From Gracilariopsis chorda (taxonomy: Eukaryota > Rhodophyta > Florideophyceae > Gracilariales > Gracilariaceae), in the NCBI GenBank assembly GCA_003194525.1, contig NBIV01000211.1, forward strand, positions 1 through 64,000: a stretch of DNA of 64,000 nt. Reading direction: 5' to 3'. A program made the position numbers and the translations under genes. Below, in pieces: positions 1 through 10,879 of the stretch. Numbering within the stretch: position 1 is the stretch's first letter; each line of letters opens with the position of its first letter. The notes beneath the pieces were generated by a model. The model was not told where the DNA came from, did not search any database, and worked only from the letters and a program-made list of their open reading frames with translations.

Positions 1-176
1 CCCACTTCGTTGTGGGGGCAGGGATGTCCAGTTCAGCTGTAATTCCCCGCCTCCGTGATGGAGACACAATGCGTCGTGATTGCGGGAAACAGCGCAGCTG
101 GGGGCGTCCTCGAGTCTTAAGCAAAGCTCTTTTTGCTTTCTTTGTACACTGGGAACTCGAATGTACGTAACCAATA

Positions 177-973
177 TTATGCATTGCCACCATCTTGTTG
201 TATAGCTGACCCGTTAGATTCAGAATGTAAAAAAGACGGCGACCACGCGCCAAGCTTTTGAGAGAATGTAGAGAGAAGCTTTTTTGGAATCACTCCGGTA
301 CTGCTAACTCTAGAAAGATTACCAAACGCACATGCGTTACCTTTCGTTAGAGCATTGGCAATATTAGACGATCCCGACACCCACAGCAGTGATGAAATAT
401 CACCACATTCAAATGAATCCCGCAAGCGTGATACAGTCGGGCGAAGTCGGTAATCCCTGCATTCATGCAAAGTCGTGATAGTAGAATATAATCCAAAGGA
501 ATCCACGATGAGTACTAGTAAACCAAACGACTTCAGAAGAGAGCAAAGGACTTCGTGTAATAGAAACGATCTATCAGCAGATTCAGCAGCAGCAAGGATT
601 TCTGCGCCAATTGCGCTGAACGATATCCGACCTTGCTTAGAGCTATGCCAGTCTATCAGACGATAGACGGTGTTAGACTCAAGCGTAAAGGCAATACCAG
701 CCAAGAAGCCAGTCTGGCCATACGACGTCTTCCGGTGCTGGCATCGGAGTATGCGAGGAGGTTGCAATTTCCTAAGGTAGATGATGTTAAAGGCACAGGT
801 GGGGCCAAGTACATCAACGTAAGACTTAGCTTTTTCAGCAGTGAGAGTAACTGATTTGCCTTCACCAGGTGCTTGACTTGCATCTCAGGTACTAGTTGTT
901 GCATGTAGCTGGCGCAGAAGGCTGCTTGCGGTAACACCCCATGTCCTACGTAGTTTAGCTTTCCTGCCAGCAT
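177..973 (-). pseudogene. copia RNase H domain (broken)
   Basis: Two overlapping frames (973-656 and 767-177) together make the C-terminal RNase H region of a copia polyprotein. Visible family signatures are the YSDAS block, the 'SFSAIGAEILAAAESADRS' block, the 'VDSFGLYSTITTLHE' block and the terminal 'NIANALTKGNA', which corresponds to the usual NxADxLTK end of copia pol. The join between the frames needs one frameshift near 700. This RNase H would remove the RNA strand from the RNA:DNA hybrid during reverse transcription. It is not functional as it stands. Confidence 0.8.
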
Positions 974-1065
974 TGCAAGGATTTGATCTCATCGAGAGTG
1001 CACATTGTCTCAGCCTCCTTCCTCCTCTCTCTTGAGATTGGAATTGGCTGTATGGTGTCCATAAC

Positions 1066-1836
1066 TCAGCCATTGAAATCTCTACGGAGCTGTCGTTGTG
1101 GAGCTTTATCCACAGTCGGCTGAAGATGAGTTCGTTCTGGACAGCGAGCGGTTGAGTTTGAAACGCCGGCTAGGTCAGAGGTAAACTTTTGAATTGTCGC
1201 TGGTTTGCCTCCAAGAGGGAGATCATCTACAATTTTGGCAAGGAGTAAGACGATTTCTCCATCCTTGCGCAACACAAACAGTTGTGGCATTCCCGGGATA
1301 GTTTCGAAACCATAATCGGTAAGCCATTCCTCGATACACAATTGCCAGAGGCGTCCAGATTCTCCTAGACCGTATGCAGGCTTCAAAAGCTTCCAAGCTT
1401 TGTCCACATGTGTCGTCCAACCACGGGAGGTGGCATGTATATATCACGCTTGAGCTCGCCGGATTGTAGGTATGCACGGGGAGACATCAATGCTTCCGAG
1501 ATGGAAGTGGAATAGTGTTACTAAGGATAGAAGCATACGGATGCATGTGAGCTGTGTAGTCGAAGAGTCCGAACGTATCAAGTCCTTTTCGGCATCTCGG
1601 TTTCCATGGGGCACCAGTCTGCATCGTAGCCTTAGTTTACGACTTTCTCCTTGGTATTTCAGGACAAAGAAGTGGTGGGACGATATGATGTTCGCATTTC
1701 TTGGAAGGCTGCGAATAGAAACTGGTTTATAGGCGTCTGCTTCTATATAGTTTCGTTTTTCAGCGTCAATGGCTTTTTCAATGATCCATCGCGGCGCGAA
1801 CTGGAGTTTGGATTCCGACTGGTTGATCTCCGATAA
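1066..1836 (-). pseudogene. copia reverse transcriptase (broken)
   Basis: The C-terminal part (1407-1066) holds 'LLKPAYGLGESGRLW', the copia 'L.kalYGLk.a.r.W' motif, and 'AKIVDDLPLGG', the RT catalytic-DD region. Further upstream in other frames (about 1800-1420) one can read the fingers/palm: an 'LPRNANIISSHHFFVLK' stretch, 'RLVPHGNRDAEKDLIRSDS', a 'GSIDVSPC' segment where the first catalytic Asp is expected, and 'AIYIPPP'. At least two frameshifts and a stop interrupt it. Confidence 0.75.
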
Positions 1837-2317
1837 CCTTCTTAACTTCCTTCAAAATTCTTTGTTCAGACGAGTGGACAGTATCTCCTGGAGAAGGAAT
1901 GCGAAGCGGCGTAGCTCCGATATCCTTGTGGAGGAGTGTATCTCCAACGTCTAATGATGGTGCCTCAAGTGGGCGAGAATTATTTGAAAGGAAAGACGAA
2001 GGGAGTGGATGTAAGGACCACAGATTGGGTTCATCCGGTGCTTCCGGTTCAACACAGAGAGGATCTGGGATATCATTAGGATCCAGATTGATGTCTGCTA
2101 TAGGGAGAGAAGGGGTTGCGTAATCATCATGGTCTTCTTCATTCTCCGATTCCTCTCTCCTTCCTTTCGGATTGTCGCCTGTACTAGGCAGAAGATCAGG
2201 AAAGGATTCCCACCCAAGTTCCTGTTTGTCGAGTTCCTTGAGTATCGAAGACTCAGGGACAAGGCGAACGTCTTCGTGAAACGAGCTCCGTGCAGATCCG
2301 GTAGGAAACGACAACAA
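1778..2317 (-). pseudogene. copia integrase-RT linker, acidic
   Basis: This 179-codon open frame is rich in Glu, Asp, Pro and Ser and has no fold I recognise. It lies between the integrase and RT blocks, where copia polyproteins have a low-complexity acidic linker. Its last ~25 codons run into the start of RT. Its continuity is notable beside the broken neighbours, but it probably only reflects chance retention. Confidence 0.5.
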
Positions 2318-2817
2318 TATGATCTGTAGCTGTGACCACGTAACCTATGCACCAGGAGCCATACTTTCCGAGTTTCTTGTAGAAGTAAACAGGGGTCATT
2401 GGCGATAGCAAATGCTGGGATATTGTGTTCACAGCTTTGGAGCAAAGAAGAGTGTGAAACGCTCTCCTACAGACTTGCTCATGATAAGCAGATAGAACTG
2501 CAGGTGAAACGGCTGTCTTCGGAAAACCAGCGATTGATGGAGAGTGTATCCGTGAACCTGTTCGAAGCTGTTAACCGATTTGCTTCCGTAGAGAACGTTT
2601 TTTAGGAACGTCGCACGGGAGAGGATCTCGAAATCGGTTCGAAACAGCTGACGTGTCTCACGAAAGTGAGGTTCGTCTGATAAAGAGTTTTTATCAGCGC
2701 GGGAATGGTTTCGTTATCTGATTCGACACTCCCAATTTTTTTATGTCTGCGTGCAGGGCGCGGTTCGAACTTGATGTTATAATTTGCACACATTCGGTAA
2801 ATAATAGCATTGTCAAA

Positions 2818-3846
2818 CTATTGGTCAGCTGAAAGCTTGGATAGTGATCCGTAAACATCAAACCATTTTACGGTTAGCATTGGCGCTCCGTCATTCATAT
2901 CCCTTGACGTCATTAAGGATGTCGCTGAGAGGCCGGTAGCAACATCTTTCATGTGTAGGATAGGCAGGTTGCCAAGCTCACGGATGCAGAGGTAGTCCAC
3001 CTTGAGGTGCTCGTTGAACTCTGCGAGGATCCTATTGAAGGACATCTTTCGCGAGTGAAGAGGTCTTCCAGACTTGTGGCATGAGTGACAAGAACTATAT
3101 GCCTTTTTCAACTCGTCAGACAGTACTGGGTCAAGCACACGACCATGGCGGCAGAGGGTCTTCATGTCTCGTAGGGTCAGGTGCGATTGGACATGAAATC
3201 TCGTCGCGAAGTATTTTGCTCGCTTGCGTGCTTTGCTATTGTCATTTGTGGTTGATTGGAGGGCAGCTTGGTGTGAGAGGAAGGAATAAAACGACTTTGT
3301 CATGGAAGGCACAACAGCGAGGTGTATTCGACGGTTATTTACGTCTCCAAGTGTGTAGGTAGGCAGATTAGCGTCGTGTTCACATAAGCCAAGCGAAGAC
3401 GGTATCACGAGCATGTTCTTAGAGCCGAGAAGGTTGGACATTGAAACCACATCATTTCCCAATAGGAGAGGATCATTCCCATGTGTCAAATAGAACTTCA
3501 AGGTTCCAGCCTCATCATTTGCGGACGTGATGTGGAGTCTCCAAATGGCAAACACGAGCTTTGGATTTGCACACTCAGGACCAAACCCGTGGTAGAAGGG
3601 GTCACAGTCCAGATCCACGACAGTAAAGACAATTCCCATTGCGATCGAGAGTGCAGCGGCGCTATAGATTCCACCTACGCTGCGGGGACATCCAATGTCT
3701 ATAATTGGATTTGGGTCTGTTGAGCCCTTAAAAACATCGGAGGGCGCCCCAGCCCAGGCCCTTAAGCATGATTGCCGTTTGGATGGGCCGGCGCCTTGCC
3801 GAAATCCGAAGGGCGATTTTGAGGTTGATTGTCTGTTGCTCTTCAA
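2818..3846 (-). pseudogene. copia protease-integrase fragment
   Basis: This 342-codon frame holds three copia segments in order. Around residue 50 is an aspartic-protease-like site, 'IIDIGCPRSVGG', where families normally have D-T/S-G, so the active site looks altered (D-I-G). Around residues 215-260 is a GAG-pre-integrase/HHCC-type zinc region, 'CHSCHKSG', followed by 'HLKVDYLCI' carrying the first integrase Asp. Near the end is 'VYGSLSKLSADQ', close to where the second catalytic Asp should be. The frame stops there, so the integrase core is incomplete. Length and order fit copia pol. Confidence 0.75.
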
Positions 3847-3897
3847 GGTTGGGAGCGGTTGATATTGGACTGGGACTTTTTTCTGGTTCTGACTTTG

Positions 3898-5195
3898 TCA
3901 CTCGAGCCTTCTCTTTTTAGTGAGGAAAGAAGGAGTGAGGCAAGCTTCGCTACCAGCCAAGTGATCCGGGTCACCACAGTCAAAACAAAACGGAAGCTTC
4001 ATCTTTCCTCTTGGTGCCACCATTCCTCTTTCGTGAAAAGCGAGGTTTCGGTGAAGTCGAGGTAGTGGGTTTTGCATTGTGCGCTCTCCCAGGCGGGAGA
4101 ACACCCTTCCTTCGGCCTGCTTTGACATTGCAAGGAGGGCAGTCTGCAGTTCTTGGCCAACGATGTTCTTCAGGTCAGATTTACTAATGTGGGGAGAGGA
4201 CTTCCCAGGCGTGAAAGACAAGTTCTTCATCACTGTAACAGCGTCATCCAGATTAAGACGACAGCGTGGGGCTGACTTCAGAAGGCCTTCGCCATGGGGT
4301 CGATGGGTTTCGAGGTCATTTTTCTTCCCGAGGTTTCCTAAGTCCTTTGCAACTTCAGCGATTCTCTTGCGAGTGTAAAGGAGCTTTCCTTTCGTGAGTG
4401 CATGTTCATCCTTCTTCTAAAGACGGAGATGGGGCTTTGACAACATGTTGTTCAACTTCTGAACAGATGCATCAAAGACGGCTTTGTCGACAACGAGTCT
4501 TCCCGCACGACGAAAGCTGTTCTTTACCCATCCGTGCTTCAGCCATAGCAATCAGCTGCAGCTTAGCATTGGTCAACGTCTCTTCACTGAGCGAGGAGTT
4601 GTTTAGCAATGTAATAGCCAACACTTCTCCAACTTGTGAGGAGAAGGACAAACCGCCGTGCATGAGATGATCTGATGCTAGTCCTCTGAAGCGAGAAACG
4701 AAGCTGGCCAGAGATTCGTCTTTGCGACGACGGCAATTGGTGACACGGTTAAACGATGCAATGAGTCGAGAAGCGACCGCTATTGGGGATCAACAGCAAT
4801 TAACTCGACAATCTGACGCACAGCCTCCACTTGATTGTCCTGTTTGTAATCGATTATTCCTTTGACTTGTGATTCATCAACAATTGACTTTTGAGCTGGA
4901 GGCAAGGCGCGATCATAAAGTTGCATTGCGAGAGTTGCAAAGATAGTTTTGTATAAACGGTCACTTCCCTTCCGAGCAGCAGCTGAGACAGTATCCACCC
5001 AACGAGAAATATCCTTGCGCCATTCTTGGATATCTTTCGTGGGATCAAAGATTGGCGATCAGTCGGGTTTGAGGAACTAGACGGCTGTCCTGGGCCCATA
5101 ACTAAGCTAGGTGAGGATGCGTCGTAAGCGCGGGTCTGGAGAGTCGTTGGGATACTGAATGCGCTCGGAGGCGAAGGCGAATATAGCGGGCACAA
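3898..5195 (-). pseudogene. copia gag with CCHC-like zinc knuckle (broken)
   Basis: Three frames (5195-4854, 4998-4780, 4663-4472) carry helical gag-like sequence, and 4233-3898 carries the zinc knuckle 'CFDCGDPDHLAGSEAC'. The knuckle spacing is C-X2-C-X4-H-X6-C, two residues longer at the end than the canonical retroviral type. Gag forms the virus-like particle and binds element RNA. Frameshifts near 4850 and 4700 break it. Downstream the protease frame follows after about 50 bases. Confidence 0.65.
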
Positions 5196-6563
5196 AGTCC
5201 CCCCTTGGCCCTTCCTCCTTCACGAAGGACATCCAAGGACCGCTCGGACAGAGTTATTTGAGCAGGGCGAGCTCCGCGAGATCAGTAGCCGGCAAAGGTG
5301 CTGTGCGGAGCCAGCAATGCAAGGCCTTGCACACCGGCTTTGCACAGTTATATCGAAATACCTAGCACATGCTAAGAATCCTCAAGAAGAGGACATGTCA
5401 CTACTTTATGAAGCGGTGTGTAGAACTTTCAAATTCATTCTATGTAATAGATTGATAACCTAGAGCAGTATGTAGATGCACGATGGATGGCGTGCACATT
5501 TCTTGGTGATTTCACAAACAGGACATCAAGCGTACAACCCTACGTAATACAAAGCGTGTATTCCCAGAATATCACATGTATATCCACATTAACGACTGAT
5601 GTATGAGTAATTCCAAAAAGCAAAGGAAATTGGCGTGCATGCAATGTTCTTATTCTTACGGAATAAATCAGATATCAATCGTGAATGTGGTTGCTCCTTT
5701 CATAATCTGATGATAGATAGTTATTAATGAGGAGGATAGTACGCGTGATGTCCTGCGCCTGGAATCACTCAGATGTGTGCACGCCCATCCAACGCGCATT
5801 CAGGTACTTTTCTGGGCTTTTACATGTTGTCAGATTGACTGGGATGACAGACAATGGGCAACGGGAAGCGAAAAGATGTGGTGAGGGAGAAATAGAAGAT
5901 CACAGGGAGGCGATGATCCAAATATGCAGCACAAACATGGCCATCTAGGTCAGCTAAGGTACCCAATTATCTCTGCACAGATCCAGTATACAATTTCAAA
6001 ATTTTATGTAGTCATCGTCTGTGCACTGTGCGCTGCAGCACGCCGCACAGGTATTTATCAGCAGTGACAGAATCACTGGCAGCAGAAGCCAATCAGTAGT
6101 GCGCTTTTCTGGTGATGCTATTGAATAAATGCCGCAGTGGCGGGAATTGTTTCTAGTGCGATGGACCTGTGGCAGCGCATGGGAGAATTATTGCCCATTT
6201 TCTACCGTGAAAACCGCATAGGGTTCGCAGCAGTACAGGCCAGACTCCTTCCCCTCGTCGTACCGCAGTGAGTCTTTGAAAGGGTGCTGAAAAGTAAAAG
6301 TGGCCTTTGGCTGCGTGCGGTGCTGCGTCATTCTATTTGTTACTTTTGGGAGAGCGGGTTTTGGAGGCCTCTGAGGTTCTTTGTTCCATCATGCTCGCAA
6401 TAGCGCTCGTAAAGCGCGGGGGCGCTAAAGCGCTTACGGTACTTAAAGAAGTAAATTCTCAATATTTTTTTTGTCTGTAATTGGCTTTCATTACATTGCA
6501 CTAGTTGCGTAAATCTACTGCAGGGCCAACCATTCGCGTTCAAGCACTACAGGATGCTCAATG

Positions 6564-6760
6564 TAACTGGCTGGCACTGCAATCGGTATGGGAATGCTAG
6601 CCAACCGGCAGCAAGGGCGGTTATCACAGTAGTAGCCAGTGCGATGTACGCTTTGCTGCTACTGCTACTCCTGAGTCGTTTCATTGGCTCAAAAGTGTTA
6701 CCTGAAGAGTGGTTTTTGAATGTGCTGAGAGGGGAATGCAAAGCAGTTTATTGGTGCAAC
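6564..6760 (+). repeat. Dispersed repeat family R, copy A
   Basis: This segment shares three landmarks with copies at 6960-7180 (+) and 19236-19496 (-): a GTACGCTTTGCTGCT-type run, a hydrophobic ALLLLLLL-like translation, and a GCAAAGCAGTTT...GG(C/T)GCAACG block at the distal end. The similarity is clearest in nucleotides and is also visible in one translated frame. I take it as a noncoding dispersed repeat, but a degenerate coding origin is possible. Confidence 0.5.
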
Positions 6761-6959
6761 GAATCCCGTAATCAAAAAACCCACATTCACGTCTCATCAA
6801 ATCTATATAGGGCAGAGGCAAGTATATAACTTCGCATCCATCTTTGGCCTAGAGAAGCAACGGAGGTTTGGCATGCTCCGGCAGAGCCAAAAAGTGAGGG
6901 ACGGATCAGAAATGGTAATTGAGGCACTTAGAGTACTTCAACCACGGGGTGCAATCTGC

Positions 6960-7180
6960 CTGCTTCTGATCGGCTGGTACTTATGGAGTGCCAACCACTC
7001 AGTAGCAGATGTACAGTCAACATGTAGCAGCACCAGCCAATGGCCTGTACGTTTTACTGCTGATGCTGCTTGTTCGTCCTTTCAATGGAAGTAGGGGTTA
7101 TATGGAAAGTTGTTTTGCATGCGCTGACGGGGAGTTCGAGCATATTTTCTGGCGCAACGCCTCCATTGAATCAAGAACAA
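6960..7180 (+). repeat. Dispersed repeat family R, copy B
   Basis: Second copy, same strand, about 400 bases from copy A. It has the CTGTACGTTTTACTGCTGAT run followed by the TCTGGCGCAACGCCTC block. It is more diverged than copy A is from copy C, but landmark order and spacing are kept. Confidence 0.45.
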
Positions 7181-10100
7181 CCTCCTCAGCTCCTGATGAT
7201 GCATTATGGTAGAGAGAGTGTGGAGTTGTTAACAAGTAATGTATTATTTCAATGAGAATAAGACGCGCAGGGAACAGAGCGCAACACTTTTGTGTTCTCA
7301 GAACTTATTATCATTTACATTTTGTTCGAGGTTTACCTAGCAGGTAACACGGCACCATTCTGGACAGTAGCAATCTTAAATACGGGTTCCAGCTTTCTTA
7401 AATATGCTTGCACCACAAGAAGAATTCACTTACGGGCATTTACGGCCTCATTATTGTGGACTGAATACAACGTCTAGAACTCTGAGGGACAAATGCACTT
7501 CAACGCGTTGATAATTGTTGTCCATGGGAAGCCTCCGGTGACAATTGCGAAGCGCTCACAACTTTACAGTGAGTACAAACTTCCAGCTGACAAAAAATAT
7601 TTCGTATTTTCAAGCATGACACAAATGACGGCTGTGCACACAAAACAACCGCGCCAACAATGATTGATGGAACTGTTTGCAGCAGTTCTGTATCATCTGG
7701 AGCAGAACCGCAAATCATGGCGCAAAACATGTTTATACAAGCGAAACAGCACATGACACACTTAGTAAAGCTATAGGTCTATATTGGTCTAGCACTTTGT
7801 AGCACTGTCACGTCTGTGCATCGCATCGACAACATGTCTAGAAATAGATCAAAACAGATTTGGCATGTAACCTGCGTTGCAACTGCGCCAAAACTTCATA
7901 TATGACTTTTGTAAGTCATCAACCTTGTTATACTGCTTTCTATTCGAACTTGGTACGATTAGTTTCCAAACGTTGTAAATTATATTAAGGTCCATATAAA
8001 TAGCCAGGTAAAGCAGCGTACGAATTTGATGTCCAAGTACCCGCGTTCTGTATAGTTGGAGCGGTCTAGTCAACTTTCATCGTGTTCAAAGACTCAGCTT
8101 GACATTGGTCCAAAACGTTATGCACTCCATAGTATTAAATCAAGCTCTGAAGTCTCATAATAATTCTTAGAACTCCGGTTGTGGGATCGAACCATCATGT
8201 CACTTACAACATAAAACGATGTAGCACCCATCAACATGAATAGTTTAGCTTGTCGAATTTAGCAAGAAAAGCACGCGGACTCATTCGTTAAAGCATACCA
8301 ATAATAACATACAAGAATATCAGTTGAACTTGACCACTTTTCCACAGTTTTTTAGGAAGTAGGAAGTTCTAAAATTACGGCGTTGTGTTAATTTAGGCCG
8401 TCCATATAAATGATATTCTGTCATTTGTGGACCTTGAATTATTTTTAAGTAGTTCAAAGTACTTTTTTTAGCAGCTGCTGTATACGTTTCATCCGTAGTT
8501 TAAGATTCAGTTTCTTTTCCAAATCAAAAGCCGTATAATATTGTTTTTTTACACTTAGAAAAGCACTTGGATTCTCTGAAAGAAGATTTTTAGGGTATCC
8601 GGTATTTTATTGCCGGTTTTGCTTTCTTGTAAAAATTAGGAAGCTCCACCGAGCTCTGAAGCTAGTGCAAATTTTGTTTTATATACACGAGGTAAAATGC
8701 TTTGTGGGGGCGTGTCCATGTTGGTAATGTTTTGCGTTGGGTTAGTTTTTTTCCTACTATTTTGCATGCTAACAATGAGATAAACTTTGAGAGAATTACT
8801 GAGGAAGACAGACAGTATGTAATAAGTGGTAAAAAGATGAATCTTGAGAAACTTTGCCTTTTTGTGACTTGTGCCATATGGTATTTCGGGAGTTTAAAGT
8901 AAGTTTCCAACATGTTTTTTTCTGATAGCCTCTAGATGGATAAATGTCTACAAGTGAGGTCCATGGGCTGATATGCTTGATACCGCTACTGGCTGTTCAA
9001 CTTGACGGTTAAGGCTTGTGACATAGTGTGCCTAACCGCTATGACTCTAACATTTATGCTTTAGTCAATACATTTGACATACAGGATGCTTTATATTGGG
9101 TTTAGAGACTTTCAATAAGACCCACCGTTGCTCGTCATCCTGACCATTTTTCACTTTGCTTATGTCTAACGTAACAGATAGAAGCGAAGCGACCCGATAT
9201 TGGCTATCCTTGATATCAGAGCAGAGTTCACTCAGCAGGAACTGAATGTTATACCCGCTTGTTCTGCTGCCAGCAAGGTTGTTCCGAGCTTTGTCGCCTT
9301 ATTTTTACCCACCAAACAATATGTGCACAACTGTTGTTTCGTAATTGGCTCTATCTTATGTCTGTTGTAGGCATAAGATGTTTTAAGGTGCAAAGGTTAA
9401 AGGTGTTGCGCGCACATTACACACCGCTTTTGTGGTAGCGTGATTAACTTCACTCCATAGCCACCATGCGAACACACTTGCTCAGTTGGTCATTTTCGGG
9501 GCCATCACAAACCGGTGACGCAGGTGGGCCAAAATCAGCAATGGAATAGGCTAGAAAGGGTGTCCTCGTAGCTGAAAGGTCTGTGGAAAAGAAAATGATA
9601 AACAGAATGTGAACAAATAAATGGAAGTTCAGGAACCAAAAGGACTCAACCTGCTAGCCAAATATGAAAACAAAAGGGATAGAAAGAGTCTCAATCCCAG
9701 GAAATCTCTTCAGAGGTTCGTGAAACAGTGCGCGATCAAAGATATATGTCAATGAACACAAATCACCAGGTAGTTGGACAGACACCGTTTTCTGAGCAAA
9801 GCTTCGGTGCGCATCACAAAAAACCGGAGCACGCTTGGTACACAATGCTTGTTTTCCGTCCACGCTTGGAGTGCTTCAACCGGTTTCAGCGACGGCAGTT
9901 TCCTGTCTCAACATGCATCTAGCTGCAAAGGCCTCACTAGATGCAAATGATGGTTGAATTGTTGATAGAAATAATTGGGAAGTTGGGGGATGAGGTTCGT
10001 TTGTGGGTGTCATGATGAATTGAGTCCAGACCGAGATCCGGGCATCAACTTGATCTTTCATAGCGTCTAAAAAAACTCAAAGCAAAGCAGAAACGCATTA

Positions 10101-10692
10101 CTACTTTCCAATTACTCATGTGAGCAGCTAGTTAACTCCATTGGCTTCTAGCAGCCTCTGGGCCTGTACAATGACGAATAAAACTCCGTCCCCTGGCTCC
10201 AGAGTCACTGAAATACAGCTGCACTGCTGGGCCAGCGAAGCTAAGAATGCTCCGGGAGCTGCAGGAACACTCTACACCTGTGTTTCAGCAGATCCGTAAC
10301 ATTCTAAACTTTTTGCCACCAACAGTCATGAAAATGAACTGCTGATCTCGGTGAAAGAGATCAGTGTTGCAGAATGGGGCTACTCTGCTTCTTTGTCTCA
10401 GAAGCTATTGGTTGACCAGCTATTTTATCATTCAATTGCATTTATATTCCTGTTGTGGCTCACACCAATCTCCAGTTGCAGTTCAGATTCTCTCAGTCTT
10501 GGTATGTGTTTCAAAGATGGTCATATTCTCTTGTTTGAAATAAGTCTTCTGAAGAATGTGTACTATTCTTGTGCATTGGAATCTTTTAGGGGTACGGTTT
10601 TAGATGGGCTATTAGGCGATGTATAGACGAGTGCTGCAACAGAACTACACAGAAGAAGAGATATTGGACTGTTTGGCAAGCGTTCTGGGCTA

Positions 10693-10868
10693 TGTGAAAA
10701 GAACAAAAGCGGCTTGCCTACTCCCATTGGGGTATGAAGGGCGGGGGGCGGCCTTTTATTGAGATTAGCCCCCAGTCGAGATTGCCCGGGGGGTCAATCA
10801 AATTGGGTGGTAAACAATGGCTTCCCATGCACTCCAGTACAAATCTCACTTGTGGCAGCCGTACAACA
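10693..10868 (-). repeat. 3' LTR of the gypsy element
   Basis: This 176-bp direct repeat matches 17435-17606. On the minus strand it begins TGTTGTACGG and ends CTTTTCACA, so it has TG...CA ends. Shared blocks include AAAGCGGCTTGCC near one edge, a G-rich then C-rich run in the middle, and GTGG(C/T)AGCC near the other. A purine-rich tract on the minus strand abuts it on the inner side. Confidence 0.75.
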
Positions 10869-10879
10869 ACCCGCCTCCT
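10869..10879 (-). promoter_or_regulatory. Polypurine tract of the gypsy element
   Basis: On the minus strand this reads AGGAGGCGGGT and touches the TG start of the 3' LTR. A purine run in this position primes plus-strand DNA synthesis in LTR elements. It is short and has one C and a final T. Confidence 0.6.

Larger units (their letters stand above)
1..5195 (-). mobile_element. Decayed Ty1/copia-like LTR retrotransposon, truncated by the window edge
   Basis: Read on the minus strand, the pieces follow the copia order: gag (about 5195-3898), protease and integrase (3846-2818), linker (2317-1778), reverse transcriptase (about 1836-1066) and RNase H (973-177). Integrase before RT is what separates copia from gypsy. 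Frameshifts and stops separate almost every block, so the copy is dead. I could not find a matching LTR pair. The 3' LTR would lie at or left of position 1-170 and may be cut by the window start; the 5' LTR should lie just right of 5200. Confidence 0.85.
5196..10687. other. Gene-poor stretch
   Basis: No open frame here longer than about 90 codons resembles a known protein, and no tRNA or rRNA is recognisable. Base composition is AT-rich from about 7.2 to 10.4 kb. Two copies of a short dispersed repeat lie at 6.56-6.76 and 6.96-7.18 kb. The open frame at 10351-10626 (91 codons) has a hydrophobic middle but no family resemblance. Confidence 0.6.

Noticed and set aside
8150-8220. tRNA-like GGTTCGATCC on the minus strand
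   Set aside because: No matching T-stem, D-arm or acceptor pairing could be built around it.
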